NCBI GenBank assembly: GCA_036514635.1
Contig: DATBWU010000084.1
Location: 1-34,775 of the forward strand
Source of the DNA: DASSFZ01 sp036514635
GTDB taxonomy: Bacteria > Chloroflexota > Anaerolineae > Fen-1058
Length of the DNA stretch: 34,775 bases
Direction of reading: 5' to 3'
The notes beneath the pieces were generated by a model. It was not told the DNA's origin, searched no databases, and saw only the letters and a list, made by a program, of their open reading frames with translations. Positions 14,741-22,421 of this stretch are shown in pieces. Each line of letters opens with the position of its first letter. Position 1 is the stretch's first letter. The position numbers and the translations under genes are program-made.

Positions 14741-15685
14741 ATGCGTATCGTCATCACCGGAGGCACCGGATTGATCGGTCGCGCGCTGGCCCAAAGCCTG
14801 CTGGCCGACAAGCATGCGGTCGTCGCGCTCAGCCGAAACCCGCAATATGCGCGGAACATGCCGAAGGGCGTCAAGGTCGAAAAGTGGGATGGCCGCACGC
14901 CCGCCGGCTGGGGCAAACTCGCCGATGGCGCGGAGGCGATCGTCAATCTGGCCGGTGAAAGCATCGCCGGCCAGAATCTATTGGCGATCTTGTTTAAGCG
15001 TTGGACGCGCAAGCAGAAACGTCGCATCATCGAGAGCCGCCAGCAGGCAGGCCGCGCCGTGGTGCAGGCGATCGAAGAAGCCAAGCAGAAGCCGAAGGTT
15101 CTCATTCAGGCGTCGGCGGTCGGCTATTACGGCGTGGTGGACAACGCGGTGCTCACGGAGGACGCGCCGAACGGTTTTGATTTTCAGGCGCGTGTGTGTT
15201 GGGATTGGGAAACAGCCACGTCTCACGCCGAAGTGCTGGGCGTGCGCCGGGTCGTGATTCGTTCCGGGCTGGTGATGTCCAGGAAAGGCGGCATCCTGCC
15301 GATGGTCGTGCTGCCGTTCAGGTTCTTCGCCGGAGGGCGGCTCGGCGGCGGCAGGCAGCGGTTCCCCTGGGTTCACATCGACGACGAAGTCGGCGCGATT
15401 CGCTTCTTGATCGAGAACCCGAATGCGCGGGGCGCGTTCAACTTGAATGCGCCGGATGTACTGGCGAATGCCCAACTCGCCAAGCTGATCGGTCGAGTGA
15501 TGCGGCGGCCCTCGTTCTTCCCGGCGCCGGCCTTCGCGCTGCGATTGGCGCTCGGCGAAAAGTCCACGCTCGTGCTCGACGGCTGGCGTCCGTCGCCGAA
15601 GCGACTGCTCGACATGGGCTACGCCTTCAAGTTCCCGGATGCAGAACCGGCCTTCCGCGATCTGCTCAAGACGAAGGACAAATGA
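14741..15685 (+). CDS. TIGR01777-family NAD(P)-dependent epimerase-like protein
   Basis: A 314-residue extended short-chain dehydrogenase. The nucleotide-binding loop is GGTGLIG (7-13). NLAGESIAG, the RIIESRQQ helix and the SAVGYYG segment are typical of the YfcH/TIGR01777 group, and the C-terminal DUF1731-like part includes LLDMGYAFKFP. The substrate of this group is not established. The last residues (KTKDK) and the stop are encoded by the first unit of a downstream repeat (15676-15765), so the gene has captured repeat sequence as its tail. Confidence 0.9.
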   Translation: MRIVITGGTGLIGRALAQSLLADKHAVVALSRNPQYARNMPKGVKVEKWDGRTPAGWGKLADGAEAIVNLAGESIAGQNLLAILFKRWTRKQKRRIIESRQQAGRAVVQAIEEAKQKPKVLIQASAVGYYGVVDNAVLTEDAPNGFDFQARVCWDWETATSHAEVLGVRRVVIRSGLVMSRKGGILPMVVLPFRFFAGGRLGGGRQRFPWVHIDDEVGAIRFLIENPNARGAFNLNAPDVLANAQLAKLIGRVMRRPSFFPAPAFALRLALGEKSTLVLDGWRPSPKRLLDMGYAFKFPDAEPAFRDLLKTKDK

Positions 15686-15765
15686 CGAAGGACAAATGAC
15701 GAAGGACGAATGACGAAGGACGAATGACGAAGGACCAAGGCTTTCGTCCTGCGTCTCGGATCGTT
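15676..15765. repeat. gacgaaggac(a/g)aat tandem repeat with inverted end
   Basis: Five 14-bp units of the form GACGAAGGAC(A/G)AAT, ending in TTTCGTCC ... GTTCGTCATT, which can pair with the units. It fills the space between the epimerase gene and ldh. Confidence 0.8.
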
Positions 15766-15817
15766 CGTCATTGCCCCTGGACGACACCTGAGCCGGGATT
15801 TGGAGAGGAGACTGACG

Positions 15818-16783
15818 ATGAAAGTCGGAATTGTGGGAAGTGGTCTGGTCGGCGCGACGGCGGCTTACGCGCTGGTCATGCGCGGCATTGGCCGCGAAAT
15901 CGTGTTGGTCGACAAGAACGCGGCGCGCGCCGAAGCCGAGGCGGATGATATTCTGCACGCCGTGCCGTTCGCGCACCCGATGGACGTGCGAGCCGGCGAT
16001 TATCCCGATCTGGCCGGCTGTCACGTCGTGATCCTCACCGCCGGCGTGAGTCAGCGGCCCGGCGAAACGCGCCTGCAACTGCTGTCTCGCAATGCCGCCG
16101 TGTTTCATGAAGTCGTGCCCGCCGTGCTCGATCATGCGCCGGATGCCGTGCTGATCGTGGCGACCAATCCTGTCGACGTGATGACGCATCTGGCGGTGCG
16201 TTTTGCCGCCGAGCGCGGCGTGCCGGACGGTCGCGTGTTCGGGTCCGGCACCACGCTCGACACGGCGCGTTTCCGCACGCTGTTGGGACGGCACCTGGGC
16301 ATCGACGCGCAGCACGTTCACGCCTACGTCGTCGGGGAGCACGGCGATTCGGAAGTGCTCACCTGGTCGCTGGTCACCGTCGGCGGCATCCCGCTCGACG
16401 AGTTCTGCCGCCAGCAGCGGATCGCGCTGGATGCGTCGGTGCGGCTGGACATCGATCGGCGCGTGCGGCGCGCGGCTTACAGCATCATCTCGGGCAAGGG
16501 CGCGACGTACTACGGCATCGGCAGCGCGCTGGCGCGCATCGCCAACGTCATCCTGGCCGATCAGCGATCGGTGCTCACCGTGTGCAAGCCGGTAGGCGAC
16601 GTGGTCGGCGTGTGCGACGTGACGGTCTCGCTGCCGCACCTGATCGGCGGCAAAGGCGTGATGGCGACGTTCCCGCTGCCGCTGAACGAAGACGAGCAAG
16701 ACTTGCTCCACAACAGCGCCGACGTGGTATGCCAGGCGATTCACGGCCTCGATTCGGAGATGAGAGCATCGCGTGAACAATGA
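15818..16783 (+). CDS. ldh: L-lactate dehydrogenase
   Basis: A 321-residue NAD-dependent dehydrogenase. It has the dinucleotide loop GSGLVG (7-12), aspartate D32 for NAD ribose, the substrate loop AGVSQRPGETRL (75-86) and the catalytic pair D148 (SGTTLDTAR) and H175 (VVGEHGDSE). Glutamine at 79 before R80 is the lactate-type, not malate-type, specificity residue. It interconverts pyruvate and L-lactate in the cytoplasm. I chose the ATG at 15818 over 15800 because GGAGAGGAG lies upstream. The C-terminus overlaps the next start by 11 bases. Confidence 0.93.
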   Translation: MKVGIVGSGLVGATAAYALVMRGIGREIVLVDKNAARAEAEADDILHAVPFAHPMDVRAGDYPDLAGCHVVILTAGVSQRPGETRLQLLSRNAAVFHEVVPAVLDHAPDAVLIVATNPVDVMTHLAVRFAAERGVPDGRVFGSGTTLDTARFRTLLGRHLGIDAQHVHAYVVGEHGDSEVLTWSLVTVGGIPLDEFCRQQRIALDASVRLDIDRRVRRAAYSIISGKGATYYGIGSALARIANVILADQRSVLTVCKPVGDVVGVCDVTVSLPHLIGGKGVMATFPLPLNEDEQDLLHNSADVVCQAIHGLDSEMRASREQ

Positions 16784-17708
16784 CGAGCGCATCGCGCTGG
16801 GTGCGACGAATGTGAAGGTCACGCCGCTGGGCATCGGCGCGTGGCAGTGGGGTGATCGGCTGATATGGGGCTATCGCCGCGAGTATGGGTATGCGGATGT
16901 GCGCGCCGCGTTCGATGCGGCCATCGCCGCAGGCGTTCGTTTCTTCGACACCGCCGAAGCGTATGGTCGCGGAACGTCGGAACGGTTACTCGGCGAGTTC
17001 GTTCGCGCATCCGGCGTGCCGGTCGCCGTCGCCACCAAGTTCATGCCCTATCCGTGGCGCTGGCGCAAGCACAGCCTGGTGCAGGCGTTGCGGCGCAGCC
17101 TCAACCGGCTTGGCCTGGAACAGGTCGATCTGTATCAGATTCACTGGCCGTTGCCTCTCAGGCCGATCGAAACGTGGGTCGATGCGCTGGCCGATGCAGT
17201 TCAAACCGGGCTGACGCGCGCGGTCGGCGTATCGAATTTCAGCGTCGGTCAGATGCGGCGAGCGCACGCTGTTCTGGCGAGGCGCGGCGTGCCGCTGGCT
17301 TCGAATCAGGTTGAATACAGCCTGCTGCATCGCACACCGGAGCGCAACGGCCTGCTGGCCGCGTGCCGCGAGCTGAATGTCACGCTCGTCGCCTACAGTC
17401 CGTTGAAGTGGGGTTTGCTATCCGGCAAGTATACGCCGACGATGCCGCCGCCCGGTCTGCGCGGATACCGGCTGGGTGCGAGCCTACTGGCGCGGACGCA
17501 GTCTCTCGTCGATCGACTACGCCAGATCGGCGAGCCGCATGGCAAGACGCCTGCGCAGGTTGCGCTCAACTGGATCATGTGCAAGGGCGCGCTGCCGATT
17601 CCAGGGGTGAAGAACGCGCGGCAGGCGCAGGAGAATGCAGGTGCACTCGGTTGGTCGCTTGCGGCGGACGAGGTCACTATGCTCGACGCGGCCAGCGACC
17701 GGACGTGA
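16773..17708 (+). CDS. aldo/keto reductase
   Basis: A 311-residue TIM-barrel oxidoreductase of the AKR superfamily. The active-site tetrad is visible as D (FFDTAEAYG), Y of AEAYG, K of VATKF and H of YQIHWP. The NADPH-binding C-terminal part includes LPIPGVKNARQAQEN. It reduces a carbonyl substrate that cannot be named from sequence. GTG start overlapping ldh by 11 bases implies co-transcription. Confidence 0.9.
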   Translation: MNNDERIALGATNVKVTPLGIGAWQWGDRLIWGYRREYGYADVRAAFDAAIAAGVRFFDTAEAYGRGTSERLLGEFVRASGVPVAVATKFMPYPWRWRKHSLVQALRRSLNRLGLEQVDLYQIHWPLPLRPIETWVDALADAVQTGLTRAVGVSNFSVGQMRRAHAVLARRGVPLASNQVEYSLLHRTPERNGLLAACRELNVTLVAYSPLKWGLLSGKYTPTMPPPGLRGYRLGASLLARTQSLVDRLRQIGEPHGKTPAQVALNWIMCKGALPIPGVKNARQAQENAGALGWSLAADEVTMLDAASDRT

Positions 17709-17746
17709 CCGTTATGAAACGCATTCGCCGCTGAGAGAGACGCTCG

Positions 17747-18265
17747 ATGTCTAAAGTTGCCATCAACACGCAGGCTCCGGACTTCACGCTTACCGACTTT
17801 ACTGGTCGCCCGGTACGCCTGTCCGACTTTCGCGGCGCCCGCCATGTGGTGCTGATTTTGAATCGCGGTTTCGCCTGACCATTCTGCCGCCGGCACATGG
17901 CGCAGTTGCGCCGCGATTACGCGCGCTTTGTCGAGCGCGATGCCGAGGTCGTCGTGGTCGGGCCGGACGATGCTCGTGCCTTTGCCGACTACTGGCGCGT
18001 GAACGATCTGCCGTTCGTCGGCCTGCCCGATCCGGACGTGGGCGTGCTCCAACTGTACAGGCAGGAGTTCAATCTGTTTCGGCTGGGTCGCATGCCGGCG
18101 CAGGTCGTTATTGACAAACGCGGCATTATGCGCTTCGTTCACTACGGCAAGTCGATGAGCGACATTCCCGGCAGCGATGAATTGCTGGCGCTGCTGGATG
18201 GCTTGAATCGCGAAGACTCGCAGGTGGCAATCCAAAGTAATCCGAGCAATCATTCGAATACCTGA
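17747..18265 (+). CDS. peroxiredoxin-like protein, candidate selenoprotein (in-frame TGA, UxxC)
   Basis: Read through one in-frame TGA (17876-17878, residue 44), this gives a full 172-residue thioredoxin-fold protein of the AhpC/TSA (peroxiredoxin-like) type. Residues 1-43 begin MSKVAINTQAPDFTL, contain LSDFRGARHVVLILNRGFA, and run directly into the TGA, then PFCRRHMAQLRRDY. Relatives have CPFC here, so TGA falls exactly on the first redox cysteine, giving U-x-x-C. The frame is kept on both sides and the start has an ordinary context. Two candidate stem-loops follow the TGA (17884-17913). The protein would reduce peroxides or act as a thiol oxidoreductase in the cytoplasm. The tail (QSNPSNHSNT) is repeat derived. 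The alternative is a nonsense mutation or a sequencing error (TGC to TGA); selA, selB, selC and selD are not in this window. Confidence 0.7.
17884..17913 (+). promoter_or_regulatory. candidate bacterial SECIS stem-loops after in-frame TGA
   Basis: Two alternative hairpins. (a) CTGC-C-GCC / GGC-GCAG with a 7-base loop GGCACAT (17884-17905), a 7-bp stem with one bulged C; its loop starts 13 bases after the TGA. (b) TGGCGC-AGTT-GCGCCG (17898-17913), loop starting 25 bases after the TGA with a G in its second position. Bacterial SECIS elements lie just after the UGA with a G at the start of the apical loop, so (b) fits the spacing better and (a) the loop better. The coding need for CRRHMAQLRR also constrains this stretch. 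Confidence 0.35.
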
Positions 18266-18276
18266 TCCATAAACTC

Positions 18277-19095
18277 ATGCCACCCGACCCCTTGGTCATC
18301 ACCAGCGCGCGCAATCCGCGCATCGTCGCCGCGCGCAAGCTCGATCAGCGCAAGCATCGCCGCGAGCAGGGCCGTTTCCTGGTCGAAGGGCTGCAACTCC
18401 TGCACATGGCGCTCGATGCGGGCACGCGCCCGATGGAAGTGTTTTATTGCGAGGCGCAATTCGCGGGAATGGAAGCGCCCGCACTGCTGAAACGCTTTCG
18501 GCAATCCGGCGCTGAACTCGTCCCCGTGTCGCCGAACGTGATGCAGGCGCTGTCGGAGCGCGATGCGCCGCAGGGCCTCGTCGCGACGTTCGCGCTGATC
18601 GAGACGCCGCTGGAATCGCTGCGGTTCAGCGGGAATGAACTCGTCGTCGTGCTGGATCGGCTGCAAGACCCCGGCAACATGGGCACGCTGATCCGCACTG
18701 CCGACGCGGCCGGCGCGGCGGCGGTGATTCTTATCGAGCCGTGCGTCGATCCGTTCGATCTCAAGACGGTGCGCGGCAGCATGGGGTCGTTGTTCAACCT
18801 GCCGCTGGTTCACACGGACGATGTGCCGGGGCTGTTCGCGTCGCTGCGTCGGCATGGGTTGCGGCTTGTCGGCGCGGACGCGCGATTGGGCGAAGCCTAC
18901 GGCCAGGGTGTGCTGGATGGCGGCGTTGCGCTGGCGCTGGGCAACGAGGCGCGCGGCCTGTCCGACGATGTGCGTGATCACATCGAAGCGTGGGCGCGAT
19001 TGCCGATTGTGGGGAAGGCGGAATCGCTCAACGTGGCGGTGGCCGGCGGTGTGTTGATGTACGAGTGGTTGAGGCAACGGATGAGCAACGAATGA
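18277..19095 (+). CDS. TrmH/SpoU-family RNA 2'-O-methyltransferase
   Basis: A 272-residue SPOUT methyltransferase that would methylate a ribose in tRNA or rRNA using S-adenosylmethionine. It has an N-terminal substrate-binding domain (ITSARNPRIVAARKL ... QGRFLVEGLQL) and the three SpoU motifs: DPGNMGTLIRTADAAGA, ALGNEARGLS and LPIVGKAESLNVAVAGGVLMYE. The domain layout is like the 23S rRNA G2251/TsnR-type group. Exact target unknown. The last residues MSNE come from a flanking repeat. Confidence 0.92.
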   Translation: MPPDPLVITSARNPRIVAARKLDQRKHRREQGRFLVEGLQLLHMALDAGTRPMEVFYCEAQFAGMEAPALLKRFRQSGAELVPVSPNVMQALSERDAPQGLVATFALIETPLESLRFSGNELVVVLDRLQDPGNMGTLIRTADAAGAAAVILIEPCVDPFDLKTVRGSMGSLFNLPLVHTDDVPGLFASLRRHGLRLVGADARLGEAYGQGVLDGGVALALGNEARGLSDDVRDHIEAWARLPIVGKAESLNVAVAGGVLMYEWLRQRMSNE

Positions 19096-19158
19096 GCAAC
19101 GGATAAACGAATACGAACTTGTGTCGTCATTCGTTTATTCGTTGTCTATCCGTTGCTC
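19094..19158. terminator. bidirectional stem-loop between convergent genes
   Basis: GAGCAACGGATA plus AACGAATA (19094-19113) pair with TATTCGTT and TATCCGTTGCTC (19136-19158), a 12+8 bp stem with a 3-base bulge. It overlaps the ends of both convergent genes. It belongs to the same repeat style as other gaps and probably stops transcription from both sides, though it has no T-tract. Confidence 0.5.
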
Positions 19159-22100
19159 ACTTCACCTCAATTGCGGTGAGCGGGATTATTTCCTCTCCTC
19201 CTGTCGTCTTCAGCCGTGCGTTGTTCTCAGGATCGTACATCCCCGCCGAAATGTGATATGGCCCGGCGGGCAAGCCGGCGGGCAGGGCGACGCTGTACCG
19301 ATCCGCGATCACCTCGCCCGGCAGCCAGCCTGTCGTTGGGCGTGAGCCATCGACGGGGATCGAATCCGCCTGCGCGACGATTTGCTCCATCGCATCGAGG
19401 ACGTGAACGAAGACCTTGTACGATCGGTCTGTCTCCGCCTGCGCCTGCCAATACAGCGTCAAATCGATAGTCTCACCCGGCGCAACTTGCGCGCGGGTCA
19501 CGTCGAAGCCGAGCAGCGTCGCGAAATCTCCAAGTTCAACTCCGACTCGATTCCTCATCTCCGGTGTGCTGAATTGTCTCTCCGGCGCGGCGACGCGGAA
19601 CGACGGCTGCATGTCGAACGTCGCAACCGGCCGGCCCGATTCGTTCAACAGTGATCCGCGCCAGTGATATTCGCCGGACGGTGCCGACGCCGGCACGCGC
19701 ATCGTCGCCAGCGAAATAACCTGCTCGCCCGCGCTCCATCGCGACGTGGGATAGCGTTCTTCTCCGATCAGAATCTCCTTTGAGGCCAGCGCCGCGTTCC
19801 TGGCATCGATCAGCTCGACGCGCAAGCGCCGATCCGCCTGGGGCGCGCGCTGCGCCTGCCAGAAAAAGGTCAGCAGGACAGTCTCGCCTGGAACCGTGTC
19901 GACGCGGTCGATGTTGTAACCGAGGAGGGCCAGGTCGGCATCAAGATCGCGGTGCTCGCCGCCGTAGATACGGAGTTGTTGAGCGTCGAAAGTCTGTGTC
20001 GCGCGATCGACCTGAATCGATCCGATCGCGGCGACGACATGCCCCGGTAAAGCATCTGCATCCGGTTGAAGCGGCGCGAGCGTCGCACGGTCGAACATCT
20101 GCGCGGCGATGACATACTCGCCGGGCGGCGTGCCGGGCAGCACCTCGACCTCGAAACTGTCGATGGCGTACGCGTCAATGGGCCACTGCGATGTCACCGG
20201 ATAGTCGGTATGGTCGCGCGGGCGCTCGGCGTGCTTGGGACTCCATAGCCAGCCGTCCGCGTCGGCGACGGCGACCTCGGCCTGGTAAGCCGCGTCGAGC
20301 GGGCGCAGCGCTTTCCAGTACAGGTCGACGCGAATGGTTTCGCCGGGGCGCGTTCGCGCGGGCGATACATCGTAACCCAACAGCCGTAGTCGATCGCCGA
20401 AAGTCACGTCGAGCGGATGCGGCACGCCGGCAAGTGAATCGCCCTGTAGACGAGTAGCGCGTAGCGGCGTCAGGCCGGGATCGATCAGCGTGACTTTGAT
20501 GAGGACAAATGCGACCAGGGCAACGAAGGCGTAAAGCGTAAAACGTCGCGCGTGGTGCGTGGTGCGTGGTGCGAGAGAGGATTGACCTCGCCGGCGATAG
20601 AGAAGCGTGGCAGACGCGATCGTCGCCAGCAGGGTCGCCAGCGACAGGCCATCGGCTAACGCGCGCTGCGGCGAGTCGCCAAATTCAATGAGTATCCGAT
20701 GCTCGCCTACCGGCACGCCGAAGGTGATCAGGCCGGTCGGGTCGGACGGACGGATTTCGACCGGCTCATCGTCGATGCGCACCTGCCAGCCGGGAAAGTC
20801 GAACGCGAGATACGTGGCGGTGAAGGCGGCCGGCGTCGAGAGTGTCAGGCCGGCGCGATTGGGGCCGTAGTCTGCGCCGAGGATGCGCGCACCGTCGGGC
20901 AGCGCCGTCGCGTCGAATCGCTCGATCGTCTGCCCGGCGGCGTATTGCGCTTCCAGCGGCGACCCGGTCGGGCGCTCGATCACGCTGCGCGGCAGATACG
21001 CGCCGAGCGGATCGACGCCGATGTGCCCGGTTGTCCGCTCGTAGGCAAACACGGCGTTGATGTCGAGAGTGTGCGGCGTGGGACACAGGCGCGGGTAGGA
21101 TAGCGGCGCGGTGAAGATCAGCGCGATGAAGATCGGCGCTCCAAAAAGGAATAATTTAACCGCAAAGGACGCAGAGAGCGCAGAGATATTGTTGGTTTCT
21201 CCCTGCGGCCTCTGCGCTCTCTGCGGTGAAAAGATCGCTCCTGCCAGCAGAGCAGTCGGCAGCATCGCACGCCCGACGAAGCGCCACGGAAATTGGACGA
21301 ATCGAATCAGCGGCAGGCTGTCCCACAGCGGCTTCGAGGCAGGCAGCGCCATGAAGGTCAGCGCGATCACGGCCAGAGCCGCGGCGGCGATCGTCGCGCG
21401 CTGCTCGCGGCTCGACGCGCGCCGATAAGCCAGCGCGCCGATCGCGGCCAACGCCAGTTGCGGCCAACCGAACGGGATGCGCAGCGGTGGGTTCAGCAGT
21501 TTCGGATCGGACTGGCCCGGGCCGGCGAGCAACTCGCCCAAGTCAATGAAGTTGTAGTTGTAGTTGTTCCCGCGCGTCGAATGCGTCAGGTATAACTGGG
21601 CCTCGTCTTGCTCCGCCAGCGCAGGGAGCCAGAAGAAGGCCGTCAGGCCGAAGGTGAGGAGGATGGCGAGGAGTGCGCGTTGCGTATTGTGCCGGATGGA
21701 TCGGAGGTTGGAGGTTGGAGGCTGTGCCCAACCCAGGAGAATGACATACATAATCAAAAGCGGAGTGAATAGCAGGCTGGAAATATTGTGTGTCAGGAAC
21801 AGCGCCGCGTAAGTGAGAATTGACGCGACGAAGTAGCGCGTGTGTCGAAAGACGATCAGGCGGCGGAAGAAGAACAGAATCAGCGGCATCAGCGCGAAGG
21901 CGATCACTTCGGGCAGGTTGCCACGTGTGAGCGGGCCGATCAGCACATAGGGCGCGGTCAGGTAGGCGATTCCCGCCATCAGCCCGCCGCGCTCGCCGAA
22001 GATGTCGCGCGCCAAAAGGAACATGGCGAGGCCCGACAGGATGACGCTGCCGGCCAACGTCAGGTTGAAGGCAATCGGCACGCTCAAGCCCAGCAGGTGC

Positions 22101-22363
22101 AGCGCTTCCAGCGTGTAGTAGTTCAGCGGCTCGCGGTAGACGAAGAATGGGAAGCCGTAGCCGAAAGCCAGGTCGGGGAACCAGCGCGGATATAGCACGC
22201 CGTCGCGAATGGCCTGATCGAGCGCGACGGTGCGGTAAATGTGCAGCGCGCCGTCGTCGGTGCACAGCGTGTCACCCTGCAACAGCGGCGCGGCCAGGAC
22301 GAGGCCAATGAGGAATAAAAGGATGAGGGATGAGAGATGAGGGATGAAGCGAAAGAGGCGCAT
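19157..22363 (-). CDS. very large multi-pass membrane protein with three C-terminal beta modules
   Basis: 1068 residues from the ATG at 22363 (alternatives 22390 ATG, 22402 TTG). The N-terminal half has about 11-13 membrane helices and the motif CTDDGALHIYRTVALDQAI, followed by LYPRWFPDLAFGYGFPFF. This pattern is seen in large GT-C-like membrane proteins often labelled 6-pyruvoyl-tetrahydropterin synthase-related, of unknown reaction. The C-terminal half has three repeats with LLGYDV / LLGYNI / LLGFDV, PGET and L(Y/F)W(K/Q)A, beta modules probably outside the cell. It lies at the end of the glycan locus, suggesting a role in sugar transfer. Repeat-derived segments appear at the N-terminus (22320-22375), at 21143-21235, at about 21703-21722 and at about 20525-20575. 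Confidence 0.75.
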   Translation of the reverse strand: MRLFRFIPHLSSLILLFLIGLVLAAPLLQGDTLCTDDGALHIYRTVALDQAIRDGVLYPRWFPDLAFGYGFPFFVYREPLNYYTLEALHLLGLSVPIAFNLTLAGSVILSGLAMFLLARDIFGERGGLMAGIAYLTAPYVLIGPLTRGNLPEVIAFALMPLILFFFRRLIVFRHTRYFVASILTYAALFLTHNISSLLFTPLLIMYVILLGWAQPPTSNLRSIRHNTQRALLAILLTFGLTAFFWLPALAEQDEAQLYLTHSTRGNNYNYNFIDLGELLAGPGQSDPKLLNPPLRIPFGWPQLALAAIGALAYRRASSREQRATIAAAALAVIALTFMALPASKPLWDSLPLIRFVQFPWRFVGRAMLPTALLAGAIFSPQRAQRPQGETNNISALSASFAVKLFLFGAPIFIALIFTAPLSYPRLCPTPHTLDINAVFAYERTTGHIGVDPLGAYLPRSVIERPTGSPLEAQYAAGQTIERFDATALPDGARILGADYGPNRAGLTLSTPAAFTATYLAFDFPGWQVRIDDEPVEIRPSDPTGLITFGVPVGEHRILIEFGDSPQRALADGLSLATLLATIASATLLYRRRGQSSLAPRTTHHARRFTLYAFVALVAFVLIKVTLIDPGLTPLRATRLQGDSLAGVPHPLDVTFGDRLRLLGYDVSPARTRPGETIRVDLYWKALRPLDAAYQAEVAVADADGWLWSPKHAERPRDHTDYPVTSQWPIDAYAIDSFEVEVLPGTPPGEYVIAAQMFDRATLAPLQPDADALPGHVVAAIGSIQVDRATQTFDAQQLRIYGGEHRDLDADLALLGYNIDRVDTVPGETVLLTFFWQAQRAPQADRRLRVELIDARNAALASKEILIGEERYPTSRWSAGEQVISLATMRVPASAPSGEYHWRGSLLNESGRPVATFDMQPSFRVAAPERQFSTPEMRNRVGVELGDFATLLGFDVTRAQVAPGETIDLTLYWQAQAETDRSYKVFVHVLDAMEQIVAQADSIPVDGSRPTTGWLPGEVIADRYSVALPAGLPAGPYHISAGMYDPENNARLKTTGGEEIIPLTAIEVK
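20525..20575. repeat. cgtaaagcgtaaaacgt / gtggtgcgtggtgcg repeat inside coding sequence
   Basis: The word GCGTAAAGCGTAAAACGT (family of 4651-4692 and 11381-11420) is followed by GCGTGGTGCGTGGTGCG. It encodes APRTTHHARRFTLYAF in the large membrane protein, at a junction before a membrane helix. Confidence 0.6.
21143..21235. mobile_element. 99-bp in-frame insertion of a palindromic repeat with 6-bp duplication
   Basis: An imperfect palindrome (ACCGCAAAGGACGCAGAG ... CTCTGCGCTCTCTGCGGT) flanked on both sides by CGCTCC (21137-21142 and 21236-21241). Insert plus one duplication is 99 bases, so the frame is preserved. The protein shows LLAGAIF before and LFGAPIFIAL after, consistent with splitting an ancestral LLAGAPIFIAL. 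It encodes SPQRAQRPQGE and SALSASFAVK. The related family sits at 7426-7492 and 27731-27852. Confidence 0.7.
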
Positions 22364-22421
22364 GAGCGAATGAGTGAGTCTGCGAACCATCCAACTATCC
22401 AATCATCCAACCAGCCGACCA

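Noticed and set aside
14978..16834. 618-codon minus-strand open frame across the epimerase and ldh genes
   Set aside because: Histidine- and arginine-rich shadow antisense to two clear enzymes; it contains no recognisable domain and crosses their repeat gap.
17876..17878. TGA recoded genome wide (for example as Trp)
   Set aside because: Many well-defined genes in the window end in TGA at the expected family length, so any recoding must be local.
17897..18265. Peroxiredoxin gene starting at the internal ATG (MAQLRR)
   Set aside because: That start lies inside the redox helix and lacks both the N-terminal strands and the CxxC; the upstream in-frame half with a normal start is a better model.
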